39,668 nt of DNA from JBDGYE01 sp039584255 (GTDB lineage Bacteria > Gemmatimonadota > Gemmatimonadetes > Palauibacterales > Palauibacteraceae), in assembly GCA_039584255.1 (NCBI GenBank), contig JBDGYE010000046.1, forward strand, positions 1 through 39,668. Reading direction: 5' to 3'. The translations under genes and the position numbers were made by a program. Every line of letters starts with the position of its first letter. The stretch's first letter is position 1. This document shows positions 15,948 to 23,618 of the stretch, piece after piece. Below the pieces are notes generated by a model. The model made no database searches. It was not told the DNA's origin and worked only from the letters and a program-made list of their open reading frames with translations.

Positions 15948-18900
15948 GTGACTCAAATGCGCGAGAACCATGTGTTCTGCCGGGTCCGATTCGAAGAGAC
16001 CCGGCTGCTGGTCGCTTTGCTGGCGCTTCTTTGTGACGGCTCGTGGTCCGCTCGCCTGATACAGGCCCAGGAATCCGAGGCGACCGACGAGGCAGAATCC
16101 GAAGCGCCCGCATGGGACGTCCAGGATCCGCCCGGTCCGCGGTACGAGATCCAGATCGACGTGGACGAGGGGACCTGGATGAGCGTCGACGTGAGTCCGG
16201 ACGGGCGGGAGGTCGTCTTCGACGTGCTGGGCGATATCTACACCATTCCCTTCGAGGGAGGCGAGGCCACACCCCTCACAGGCGGCTTCGCCTGGGACAT
16301 GCAGCCTCGCTACAGCCCCGACGGCCGTTTCATAGCCTTCACTAGCGACCGGGGCGGCGGCGACAACATCTGGATCATGAATCGGGACGGATCGGAGCCG
16401 ACGCAGGTGACGAAGGAGAGCTTCCGCCTGCTGAACAGCCCTGTGTGGACTCCCGATGGCGAGTTCATCGCGGCGCGCAAGCACTTCACCTCCACCCGGT
16501 CGCTCGGTGCCGGCGAGATCTGGCTCTACCATCGAACGGGCGGCGACGGGCTCCAGATGACGGAGCGCCCGAACGAGCAGAAAGACGTTGGCGAGCCCGC
16601 CTTCTCGCCGGACGGCCGTTACCTGTACTACAGCCGCGACGCTACGCCGGGGGACCGCTTCGAGTACGACAAGGATTCGAATACCGAGATCTACCAGATC
16701 TTCCGGCTGGACCGGGACGACGGCGACACGGAGAGCTTCCTGGGCGGTCCGGGTGGCGCGATCCGACCAACGCCGTCGCCCGACGGAAAGTACCTGGCCT
16801 ACATTCGCCGGGTGCGCTTCCAGAGCGTCCTCTTCCTGCATGACCTGCGGTCGGGCGAGGAGTGGCCGGTCTACGACGCCCTCGACCGGGACCTGCAGGA
16901 GACGTGGGCCGTGCACGGAGTCTACCCGTCGATGGCGTGGACGCCGGACAGCCGGTCCGTCGTGTTTTGGGCCGGTGGGAAGATCCGCCGCGTTGACCCC
17001 GAGACCGGAGAGGCGGACGTGATCCCCTTCAGGGTGAAGGGTACGGTTCCCGCCCTGGAGGCGGTCAGGTTCGCGGTCGAGGTAGCGCCGACCCGCTTCC
17101 GCCCGAAGATGCTTCGCTGGGTGGAGGTGTCGCCGCGTGGCGACCGGGTGGTGTTCCAGGCCCTCGGCCACCTTTACGTGAAGGACCTCCCGGACGGCGA
17201 GCCCCGCCGCCTCACTCGACAGGACGGGCACTTCGAGTTCTTCCCGACTTTCTCACGGGACGGAGACTGGATCGCCTACGTCAGCTGGAGCGACGAGGAG
17301 CTGGGAGCCGTGCGGGTAGTCTCGGCCGACGGTGGTGGAGGACGGGCACTCAGTACGGAGCCCGGCCACTACGTGGAGCCCGCGTTCGGTCCCGACGGCG
17401 AGACTGTGGTATTCCGGAAGGTGGCGGGGGGCTGGCTCCGCACGCCGACCTGGTCGCGCGACACCGGGGTGTACGCGGTCTCCTTCGACGGCGGCGAGCC
17501 GAGGCTGGTTACCGATGACGGCTTCCGGCCGCACTTCGGCGCCGAGCCCGACCGGGTCTACGTCATGCGGTGGACAGGCTCTGACGTCGACCGTATGGCA
17601 CTTCTCGTCAGCGTTGACCTGGACGGAGGTGACGAGCGCACCCATGCGGAAACGAGTCGTGCCCAGGAGTTCCGGATCTCGCCCGACGGCCGCTGGCTGG
17701 CCTGGCGCGAGCGCTTCCACGCCTTCATCACCCCTTTCGTGCGCACTGGAAAGGCGCTGGATCTGGGTCCAGACACCGAGGCGCTCCCGGTGAGTCGGGT
17801 TTCTGCGGAAGCGGGCGAGTATCTGCATTGGTCCGGCGACAGCAGAAGTCTGCACTGGAGCCTCGGCCCCGAGCTGTTCACTAGAGACCTGACCGACTCG
17901 TTCGCCTTCCTCGAGGGAGCTCCCGAAGAGCTTCCGGACGCGCCTGCAACGGGCGTCGATCTCAGCTTCGACGTCACCGCCGACGTACCCGCGGGGACCG
18001 TTGCCCTGGTCGGAGGCCGGGTGATCACGATGCGCGGTGACGAGGTGATTCCGGACGGCACGGTCGTGGTGCGTGGAAACCGGATCGTGACCGTCGGATC
18101 GCGGGAGCAGGTTCAGATCCCGGACGGGGCACACGTAGTGGACGTTGCCGGCCAGACCGTCATGCCGGGTCTGATCGACGTCCACTGGCACGGTTCCATG
18201 GGCACCGACGGCATCATCCCGCAGGAGAACTGGGTAGACCACGCCAGCCTGGCCTTCGGGGTGACGACCGTCCACGACCCGTCCAACGACACCGGCGAGA
18301 TCTTCGCGGCTAGCGAGATGGCTCGCGCCGGCCTCATCACGGCTCCCAGGATCTACTCCACGGGGACGATCCTGTACGGCGCGGCCGGATCGTACAAGGC
18401 GATCGTCGACAGCCTGGATGATGCGCTGTTTCACCTGAAGCGCATGCAAGCCGTGGGCGCGTTCAGCGTGAAGAGCTACAACCAGCCACGCCGCGAGCAG
18501 CGACAACAGGTCCTCGAGGCGGCGCGTCGGCTTGGAATGATGGTCGTGCCCGAGGGAGGCGCGCTCTTCCAGCACAACATGTCGATGGTGATGGACGGAC
18601 ATACCGGCATCGAGCATGCGCTGCCGATCGGAGCCATCTACGACGACGTGGTCCAGTTCTGGAGTGAGACCGAGGTCGGATACACGCCGACGCTGGTGGT
18701 AGCCTACGGTGGTCTCGGCGGAGAGAACTACTGGTACCGCCACACAGACGTCTGGGCGAACGAGCGACTGTCGGCGTTCGTCCCGCGGCGCAGTCTGGAT
18801 GCACGCTCACGCCGGGCGATCCACGCCCCGGACGACGAGTGGAACCACATCCAGGCAGCGCGGGCCGCCACCAAGCTCGACGAGGCGGGCCTCATCGTGA

Positions 18901-20048
18901 ACATCGGGGCCCACGGCCAGCGCCAGGGCCTGGCGGCCCACTGGGAGATATGGATGTTCGAGCAGGGTGGGATGACTCCGGTGCAGGCCCTGCGCACCGC
19001 CACCATCGATCCGGCCCGGTACCTGGGCCTTGACGGCGACATCGGCTCGCTCGAGCCCGGGAAGCTCGCCGATATCATAGTCATCGACGGTAATCCGCTC
19101 GAGAATCTCCGGGTGTCCGCGAACGTCAGGTACACCATGGTGAACGGCAGGATCTACGACGCCGCTACCATGAACCAGGTAGGCAACCACAGGAGTGACC
19201 GCGCTGGAGGCGTCGGGTTGACCGGCGTGCGCAGCTTCGCCATCGGTGCCGCCCTGATCCTGGCGGCCTGCGCCGGATCCCCGCCCGGGATCTACGAGTT
19301 CCATCCGGTCGACTTCCCCCTCCGCTACGAGGTCCACGCCACGGCGGAGAACACGATCGAGACGCCGGCAGGTACGCAGACCGTATCGGTAGAGGCCGAG
19401 GCCGTGATCGACCTCCGCTTCGGCCGGCGCACCGAGCGCGGCCGGTGGTTCGATGCCACGTTCGAAGAGATCCGGCTATCCCGGCACACGGGCAACGGAC
19501 CGCAGGAAGTCGATACCGAGGATCTCGTGGGCCAGGGATACGGGGGGTACCTGTTCACCTCGGGCGAGATCGAGATCATCGACGAGCCCGAGATACCCGA
19601 GGAACTGGATACGCAGGCGGACTGGGTGTCGCTGGTGGCCGACCTGCTGTTGGGGATGCCGCCGGGGGGAGACGGCGAGGCGGAGAGCTGGCCGCACGAT
19701 GTGATCCTTCGGACGTCGGCACCGATCGAAACGACCAGCGCCTACCACGGGACAGCTCGCTTCGCCGGCGATACGACCTGGAACGGAGCGACGGCCAGGG
19801 TGATCGCTTCGGACGGCTTCCATAGCAGCGAAGGGACAGGCACTCCCGCGGAAGCCCCGGGAGAGATCGTGTTCGCTACGGAAGGCCGCAAGGCGGGCCG
19901 TTACGTCTGGGACCCGGAGCGGGGCGTGATGCTCATGGCCGTGGTGGACCGGGAGTCGGCCGGCGAGGTCAGCACGATGGGCTTCGACATGCCCATGACG
20001 CTGCGCAGTCGTCAGGAGGCGCGAATCGTGGTGGCGACGACGGAGTAG
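15948..20048 (+). CDS. TolB-propeller amidohydrolase running in frame into a lipoprotein-like domain
   Basis: One frame of 1366 aa. It opens with a signal sequence (GTG at 15948 or ATG at 15957), then TolB/WD40-like repeats (about residues 60-660; SPDGRFIAFTSD, SPDGKYLAYIR, SRDGDWIAYVSW). A metal-dependent amidohydrolase domain follows at about 685-1070, with LIDVHWHG (HxH near 745), Lys842 in SVKSYNQ, His890 in IEHALP, His989 in IGAHGQ, and closure SLEPGKLADIIVIDGNPL. Such proteins are typically about 1080 residues, exported, and probably act on peptides or amides. Beyond this (from about 1090) the frame continues through a second signal-like stretch with a LAAC lipobox into a 250-residue soluble domain. 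That tail is probably a separate lipoprotein; see the internal start at 19206-19220. The true stop of the first protein may have been lost. Confidence 0.85.
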   Translation: MTQMRENHVFCRVRFEETRLLVALLALLCDGSWSARLIQAQESEATDEAESEAPAWDVQDPPGPRYEIQIDVDEGTWMSVDVSPDGREVVFDVLGDIYTIPFEGGEATPLTGGFAWDMQPRYSPDGRFIAFTSDRGGGDNIWIMNRDGSEPTQVTKESFRLLNSPVWTPDGEFIAARKHFTSTRSLGAGEIWLYHRTGGDGLQMTERPNEQKDVGEPAFSPDGRYLYYSRDATPGDRFEYDKDSNTEIYQIFRLDRDDGDTESFLGGPGGAIRPTPSPDGKYLAYIRRVRFQSVLFLHDLRSGEEWPVYDALDRDLQETWAVHGVYPSMAWTPDSRSVVFWAGGKIRRVDPETGEADVIPFRVKGTVPALEAVRFAVEVAPTRFRPKMLRWVEVSPRGDRVVFQALGHLYVKDLPDGEPRRLTRQDGHFEFFPTFSRDGDWIAYVSWSDEELGAVRVVSADGGGGRALSTEPGHYVEPAFGPDGETVVFRKVAGGWLRTPTWSRDTGVYAVSFDGGEPRLVTDDGFRPHFGAEPDRVYVMRWTGSDVDRMALLVSVDLDGGDERTHAETSRAQEFRISPDGRWLAWRERFHAFITPFVRTGKALDLGPDTEALPVSRVSAEAGEYLHWSGDSRSLHWSLGPELFTRDLTDSFAFLEGAPEELPDAPATGVDLSFDVTADVPAGTVALVGGRVITMRGDEVIPDGTVVVRGNRIVTVGSREQVQIPDGAHVVDVAGQTVMPGLIDVHWHGSMGTDGIIPQENWVDHASLAFGVTTVHDPSNDTGEIFAASEMARAGLITAPRIYSTGTILYGAAGSYKAIVDSLDDALFHLKRMQAVGAFSVKSYNQPRREQRQQVLEAARRLGMMVVPEGGALFQHNMSMVMDGHTGIEHALPIGAIYDDVVQFWSETEVGYTPTLVVAYGGLGGENYWYRHTDVWANERLSAFVPRRSLDARSRRAIHAPDDEWNHIQAARAATKLDEAGLIVNIGAHGQRQGLAAHWEIWMFEQGGMTPVQALRTATIDPARYLGLDGDIGSLEPGKLADIIVIDGNPLENLRVSANVRYTMVNGRIYDAATMNQVGNHRSDRAGGVGLTGVRSFAIGAALILAACAGSPPGIYEFHPVDFPLRYEVHATAENTIETPAGTQTVSVEAEAVIDLRFGRRTERGRWFDATFEEIRLSRHTGNGPQEVDTEDLVGQGYGGYLFTSGEIEIIDEPEIPEELDTQADWVSLVADLLLGMPPGGDGEAESWPHDVILRTSAPIETTSAYHGTARFAGDTTWNGATARVIASDGFHSSEGTGTPAEAPGEIVFATEGRKAGRYVWDPERGVMLMAVVDRESAGEVSTMGFDMPMTLRSRQEARIVVATTE
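19206..19220 (+). promoter_or_regulatory. Internal SD and TTG start inside the long frame
   Basis: GGAGG at 19206-19210 sits 7 bp before an in-frame TTG at 19218. Translation from there immediately produces a lipoprotein signal sequence. This is a well-formed ribosome-binding site and start at the exact place where a second gene would be expected. Confidence 0.55.
19218..20048 (+). CDS. Probable separate lipoprotein within the 3' part of the long frame
   Basis: If started at the TTG at 19218, this is a 276-aa lipoprotein: a signal sequence (TGVRSFAIGAALILAAC) with the lipobox Cys near residue 18, then a beta-rich domain with no recognised family (YEFHPVDFPLRYEV, ATFEEIRLSRHTG, GRYVWDPERGVMLMAVVDR). 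It is in the same frame as the upstream amidohydrolase with no stop between them. Out-of-frame stops (TAG at about 19180, TGA at about 19196) lie just before it, so a one-base change would separate the genes. Function unknown. Confidence 0.5.
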   Translation: MTGVRSFAIGAALILAACAGSPPGIYEFHPVDFPLRYEVHATAENTIETPAGTQTVSVEAEAVIDLRFGRRTERGRWFDATFEEIRLSRHTGNGPQEVDTEDLVGQGYGGYLFTSGEIEIIDEPEIPEELDTQADWVSLVADLLLGMPPGGDGEAESWPHDVILRTSAPIETTSAYHGTARFAGDTTWNGATARVIASDGFHSSEGTGTPAEAPGEIVFATEGRKAGRYVWDPERGVMLMAVVDRESAGEVSTMGFDMPMTLRSRQEARIVVATTE

Positions 20049-20070
20049 CGGCCAGGAGCTCTCGGCCGCT
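20047..20070. terminator. Hairpin between convergent genes
   Basis: AGCGGCC (20047-20053) pairs with GGCCGCT (20064-20070) over a 10-nt loop that contains GAGCTC. It overlaps the stop codon of the long frame and lies 20 bp from the end of the convergent peptidase gene. No T run follows, so this is a weak bidirectional terminator candidate. Confidence 0.4.
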
Positions 20071-20089
20071 GCCTGTCGTCCCGAACCCC

Positions 20090-21784
20090 CTAGCGCAGCT
20101 CCCTCAGCACCCAGTTCTCGGGGTCGACTTCCAGGTCTGCGCTCGGAGCTCCCCGCACCTCCGTCGGTCGCGCCCCGACCTCGACCCGCCTGATCTCCCC
20201 TCCCAGGCGCACGTCCACCGGCATGGGGAAGGCGAGACCGCGAGGCACGTCCCAGCTCAGCAGGAAGGTCCTGCCGTCCGGGCCTGTCTCCTCCTTGACG
20301 ACCAGGCGGGGCAGGTCGGTCTGCCTCAGGTAAACCTCGAAGAACCATTCCAGGTCCTGACCGGAAACCTCTTCGGCCAGCGAGATCACGTTGCGGGTCG
20401 AGACGAAACGCGCCTGCCGGCCGTCAACCGCGCGCGCCGCTTCGGGACTCGGGTAGGCCAGACGGCGGATCATCTCACGGACCTGCTCTTCGCCCACCAG
20501 ATACCGCAGGGTGTGCAGGACCCAGGCGCCCTTGAAGTAGATGTCGTGTCCCCATGCCTCGCTGGTGGTCGCCGAGTGCCGCCCGGCGACGGGCTTCTCA
20601 TTCGGGATCCTGGGCCGGATGCCGGCCATGTACTCGTGGTAGCGCTCGATTCCCTGCGAATCCTGCAGGTAAAGCGCCTGCATGTAGGTCCCGAAGCCCT
20701 CGTGCAACCAGGCGTCCTTCCAATCGGCTGCCGTGACGAGGTTGCCCCACCATTCGTGCGAGAGCTCGTGATGGTGCAGCACGTCGAAGCCCCAGTCGAC
20801 CCCTGCCGTCATCGCGGCGTTGTCGAAGCTTGCACCGTAGGCGACGATCGACTGGTGCTCCATTCCCAGGTGCGGCGTCTGCGCCACCCCGTACTTGTCG
20901 ATCCGGAACGGGTACGGGCCGACAGCACGCTCGAACCAGCGCATGTGCTCCAGGAACTCCGAGAATCGCTCTATGCCCTGCTCGTAGCTACTCGGCAAGA
21001 CATAGAAGACGAACGGGAAGGTCTCGCCCGCGACGCTCTCGAACTCGGTCTCGATCGTCCGATAGGGCGCGATGTTCAGAGCCACGTTGTAGTTGCTGAT
21101 CGGGGTCGAGACGAACCAGTGGTAGGTGCGGGTGCCGTCGCTGTGCTCCTCGACCCGCCGCAGCTGGCCGTTGGAAGCCACGACCAGCGGCTCCGGAACC
21201 CGGACGTGAAGCGCCATCGAGTCCGGCTTGTCGGAGACGTGGTCCTTGTTCGGCCACCAGACGTCGGCGCCCTCGCCCTGGTTCGCGGTGGCGATCCACG
21301 GCTTGCCTCCGGGCGTCTCCGCCCAGGCGAATCCGCCATCCCACGGGGGATTCGGGGCGACGCGTGGCCGGCCTCCGTAGGCCACGCGTATCGTCAGCTC
21401 CTCGCCCGGTTGAGCCGTGTAAGGCAGGCGCACAAACACCCGCCCGCCGGCCCGCTCGAAGCGGAGATCCGGCGCCGTTTCGAGCTGCGAGAGACCGATC
21501 GACTCTATCGCCAGCAGCGTGTCGAGGTCGACAGCGATCTCATTGGTGGGTGCCACGACCCGTGTCACCATTCTCAGCGTTCCATCGATCGAGCTGTCCG
21601 CCGGTTGGACGGCCAGATCCAGGTCGTAGAAGGTGACGTCGTAGGCCGCCTGCTGGCGTATCAGGAGTCCGCCCGAATCGTAGGGGTCGCTGGGCTCGTG
21701 GCCGGGCTCCTGTCCCGACAGGGCCGACGGCAGTGCCGTCAGCAGAAGTGCGGGGGCCAGTGCTCGGAGTCTGGTTCTCGTCAT
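20090..21784 (-). CDS. Secreted M1-family zinc metallopeptidase
   Basis: A 564-aa gluzincin of the aminopeptidase N (M1) family. The start is the ATG at 21784, giving a signal peptide (TRTRLRALAPALLLTALPSALSG); the longer frame upstream has a non-signal-like leader. The zinc site is complete: HELSH at residues 339-343 and the third ligand Glu362 in LHEGFGTY, 19 residues after His343. The substrate N-terminus motif usually written GxMEN appears as LGMEHQ. An N-terminal beta-saddle domain precedes the catalytic domain, and the helical C-terminal domain is short, as in compact bacterial M1 enzymes. The protein should remove N-terminal residues from peptides in the periplasm or outside the cell. 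It is flanked by other exported hydrolases, in keeping with a peptide-scavenging lifestyle. Confidence 0.93.
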   Translation of the reverse strand: MTRTRLRALAPALLLTALPSALSGQEPGHEPSDPYDSGGLLIRQQAAYDVTFYDLDLAVQPADSSIDGTLRMVTRVVAPTNEIAVDLDTLLAIESIGLSQLETAPDLRFERAGGRVFVRLPYTAQPGEELTIRVAYGGRPRVAPNPPWDGGFAWAETPGGKPWIATANQGEGADVWWPNKDHVSDKPDSMALHVRVPEPLVVASNGQLRRVEEHSDGTRTYHWFVSTPISNYNVALNIAPYRTIETEFESVAGETFPFVFYVLPSSYEQGIERFSEFLEHMRWFERAVGPYPFRIDKYGVAQTPHLGMEHQSIVAYGASFDNAAMTAGVDWGFDVLHHHELSHEWWGNLVTAADWKDAWLHEGFGTYMQALYLQDSQGIERYHEYMAGIRPRIPNEKPVAGRHSATTSEAWGHDIYFKGAWVLHTLRYLVGEEQVREMIRRLAYPSPEAARAVDGRQARFVSTRNVISLAEEVSGQDLEWFFEVYLRQTDLPRLVVKEETGPDGRTFLLSWDVPRGLAFPMPVDVRLGGEIRRVEVGARPTEVRGAPSADLEVDPENWVLRELR

Positions 21785-22118
21785 GGAGGGTCGAGTATCG
21801 GCGCTTCCGGAGTCCCATCGCGGGGAAAGATCAGGCTCACAGTATAGGCTTCCCGGGCCGGAGGCGCGAACCGGCTCTCGACTCCTTCCACGACTGTCCG
21901 GATCCGCTACACTCGATTCCGAAGCCGAACAAAGTCCAGCGTGTGCCAGGTGGAGCGGAGGCACCGTATCTGTCTATGTAGACACTGGTTACGTGATGTG
22001 GTATCTCTGGCACACCGGTTGCACTTCTCATTCGTGCGTGGCGAGGGCCGGCGAACGCCGGAGCCAGACGCAGCATGGGATGTGGTCGATGGGAACGGGA
22101 AGCGAAGGGAGGACGAGG
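21785..22118. other. Gene-free divergent intergenic region
   Basis: 334 bp lie between the divergent peptidase (-) and the helical-repeat protein gene (+). No convincing ORF is present; open frames crossing it lack protein character. It must contain both promoters, but no clear -35/-10 pair stands out. The one distinct element is the inverted repeat at 21971-21984. Confidence 0.4.
21971..21984. promoter_or_regulatory. Inverted repeat TGTCTA-N2-TAGACA
   Basis: Perfect 6-bp arms with a 2-bp centre lie in a divergent intergenic region about 135 bp upstream of the next plus-strand start. The size and symmetry fit an operator for a dimeric regulator. The regulator is unknown and chance occurrence is possible. 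Confidence 0.3.
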
Positions 22119-22712
22119 ATGCGGTACGGGAAGCTTCTACTCGGTGCGGCTGCGGCGTTTGCCGCCATTGCCATTGCCAGGCCGGCCGTGGCTCAGGACA
22201 GGCCGTCGTACGAGCTGGCGGCGATCGAAGTGTCCGTGATGCACAACTCCCTCCACCAGCAGGCGATGGAGCTCTACGAGTTCCCCGAGCGCTGGATGGA
22301 GGCCGGAGACCTGCACAAGCAGGCAGCGGAGAGTCTTCGAAAGAATGCCGCCGGCCAGTACTTCGGGTTCAGCCGCGCGGCATTGCTCTACTTCCATGCG
22401 GGCGAGTTCGACGACGCGCGGAGGTCGATGGAGAAGGCCGCGCACGTGGCCGAGGCGACCGGTGACGTGCTTACGGCCGCGAATGCGTACGTGGATGCGG
22501 CGTTCATCGCGATCGCGGAGGGCTTCGCGGGCAAGAAGCGCGAGTTCGTCGCCGAGGCGAGAGACCTGGCGGGCTCCGAGCTGCTGACGCTCGATCAGCG
22601 TGAGCAGGTTATCCGCAGGATTGAAGGAGCTCCGGCCGGCGCCGCCTCGGTGAGGGCGGCACTCAACCAGCGGTTCGGCGAGATCGCTACACTGGCCGCG
22701 GCCGCCGGTTGA
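22119..22712 (+). CDS. Exported helical-repeat (TPR-like) protein, unknown function
   Basis: A 197-aa protein. The ATG at 22119 has a GGGAGGA-type SD 5 bp upstream; a longer frame from 21783 crosses the intergenic region and is not credible. A signal peptide (MRYGKLLLGAAAAFAAIAIARPAVAQ) is followed by an all-helical region with repeating amphipathic units resembling tetratricopeptide repeats (AGQYFGFSRAALLYFHAGEF, DDARRSMEKAAHVAEATGD, LTAANAYVDAAFIAIAEG). Such proteins usually act as periplasmic scaffolds. The gene is followed by a strong terminator at 22819-22855, so it is probably monocistronic. Confidence 0.72.
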   Translation: MRYGKLLLGAAAAFAAIAIARPAVAQDRPSYELAAIEVSVMHNSLHQQAMELYEFPERWMEAGDLHKQAAESLRKNAAGQYFGFSRAALLYFHAGEFDDARRSMEKAAHVAEATGDVLTAANAYVDAAFIAIAEGFAGKKREFVAEARDLAGSELLTLDQREQVIRRIEGAPAGAASVRAALNQRFGEIATLAAAAG

Positions 22713-22818
22713 ACGACGTCTTTGTTCGGACGAGTCCGTCTCACCTGAGACCAACTGAGGGTGGCGAGCCCACGGGACGAAGATGCGGATGAGTTGAGGG
22801 GCGCACGCCCTCGGATAC

Positions 22819-22855
22819 GAAGCCCCGGTGTGAATGCGCCGGGGCTTCTTCTTTG
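22819..22855 (+). terminator. Intrinsic terminator
   Basis: A perfect 10-bp stem (GAAGCCCCGG at 22819-22828 with CCGGGGCTTC at 22839-22848) has a 10-nt loop and is followed by TTCTTTG. It lies 107 bp after the stop of the helical-repeat gene and upstream of the next plus-strand gene. Confidence 0.8.
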
Positions 22856-22954
22856 TGGCGAGCGAGGCCCTCACCGCCCATCTTTATAGAGGCTAGAAGC
22901 GCTCGAACGGCGCTGGATGAAGGACGCACGCGGGGTCGGCAAGTGAGACCAGCT

Positions 22955-23605
22955 ATGGTCAGAGCAACGCTCGCGGCAGCGACCGCGCTGCTCGCGCTCC
23001 CGAGCGCGGCCGGAGCGCAGTACGGCGAGTCGGGCCCGGCAACGATCCGCGTGGTCGAGAGCCTCGACCCGTCCACGCTCGTGCGCACTCGCCAGGTGGT
23101 GCACGACCTCACGCCGCAGGAGATCCGGTCTATTCAGCGGGCCCTGCGCGCCGAGGGATACGAACAGCGCTGGCTGAGCGGCCTGATCGACGATCCGACG
23201 CGCCAGAACCTGCGAGATCTGCAGGACGACCGCGGGCTCGTCGCATGCGGCTGCCCGTCCTACGAGTCCATTGTCGCGCTGGGCCTCAAGCCCAGCGTCA
23301 TCATGACGGTTGTCGCCGAGGCGGGCGTTGACCCGGAATACCGACGCACCCAGTACCGGGCGGCCGTCTACTACCCGATCCCGGTCCCGATCCTCGTTCC
23401 CGTGGATCCGGACGACGGGGGTGACGGGAACGGCGATGGGAACAGCGACGGATCCAGCCCGCCGATCCTCATCCCTCAGGGCGCGACCACCCAGCCGAAT
23501 CCGGTCGGCCTAAGGCCGGCTCCCCCGGGCCGCGTGGCTCCGCCCCAGACACGAGTCGGTCCGGCCACCGGCAGCGGAGGCGCCTCGCCGAGGATCGTGC
23601 ACTGA
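22955..23605 (+). CDS. Exported protein with peptidoglycan-binding-like helical motif
   Basis: A 216-aa protein. The ATG at 22955 is chosen; an in-frame GTG at 22943 would add four residues. A signal peptide ends near AAGAQYG. Residues about 50-100 (LTPQEIRSIQRALRAEGY, then LIDDPTRQNLRDLQDDRGL) have the spacing of a PG_binding_1-type repeat: a helix, a Gly turn, and a D-x2-T-x3-L-x2-Q-like motif. A CGCPSYESI segment follows. The C-terminal third is low complexity, with VPVDPDDGG, Gly/Asn/Asp repeats and Pro-rich runs. A cell-wall association is plausible but not proven. The patatin gene starts 13 bp downstream. Confidence 0.68.
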   Translation: MVRATLAAATALLALPSAAGAQYGESGPATIRVVESLDPSTLVRTRQVVHDLTPQEIRSIQRALRAEGYEQRWLSGLIDDPTRQNLRDLQDDRGLVACGCPSYESIVALGLKPSVIMTVVAEAGVDPEYRRTQYRAAVYYPIPVPILVPVDPDDGGDGNGDGNSDGSSPPILIPQGATTQPNPVGLRPAPPGRVAPPQTRVGPATGSGGASPRIVH

Positions 23606-23618
23606 CCGCACCGGCGGC

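Noticed and set aside
15786..18743. Long minus-strand open frames over the amidohydrolase
   Set aside because: No protein motifs; they mirror the plus-strand gene with its propeller repeats and HxH site.
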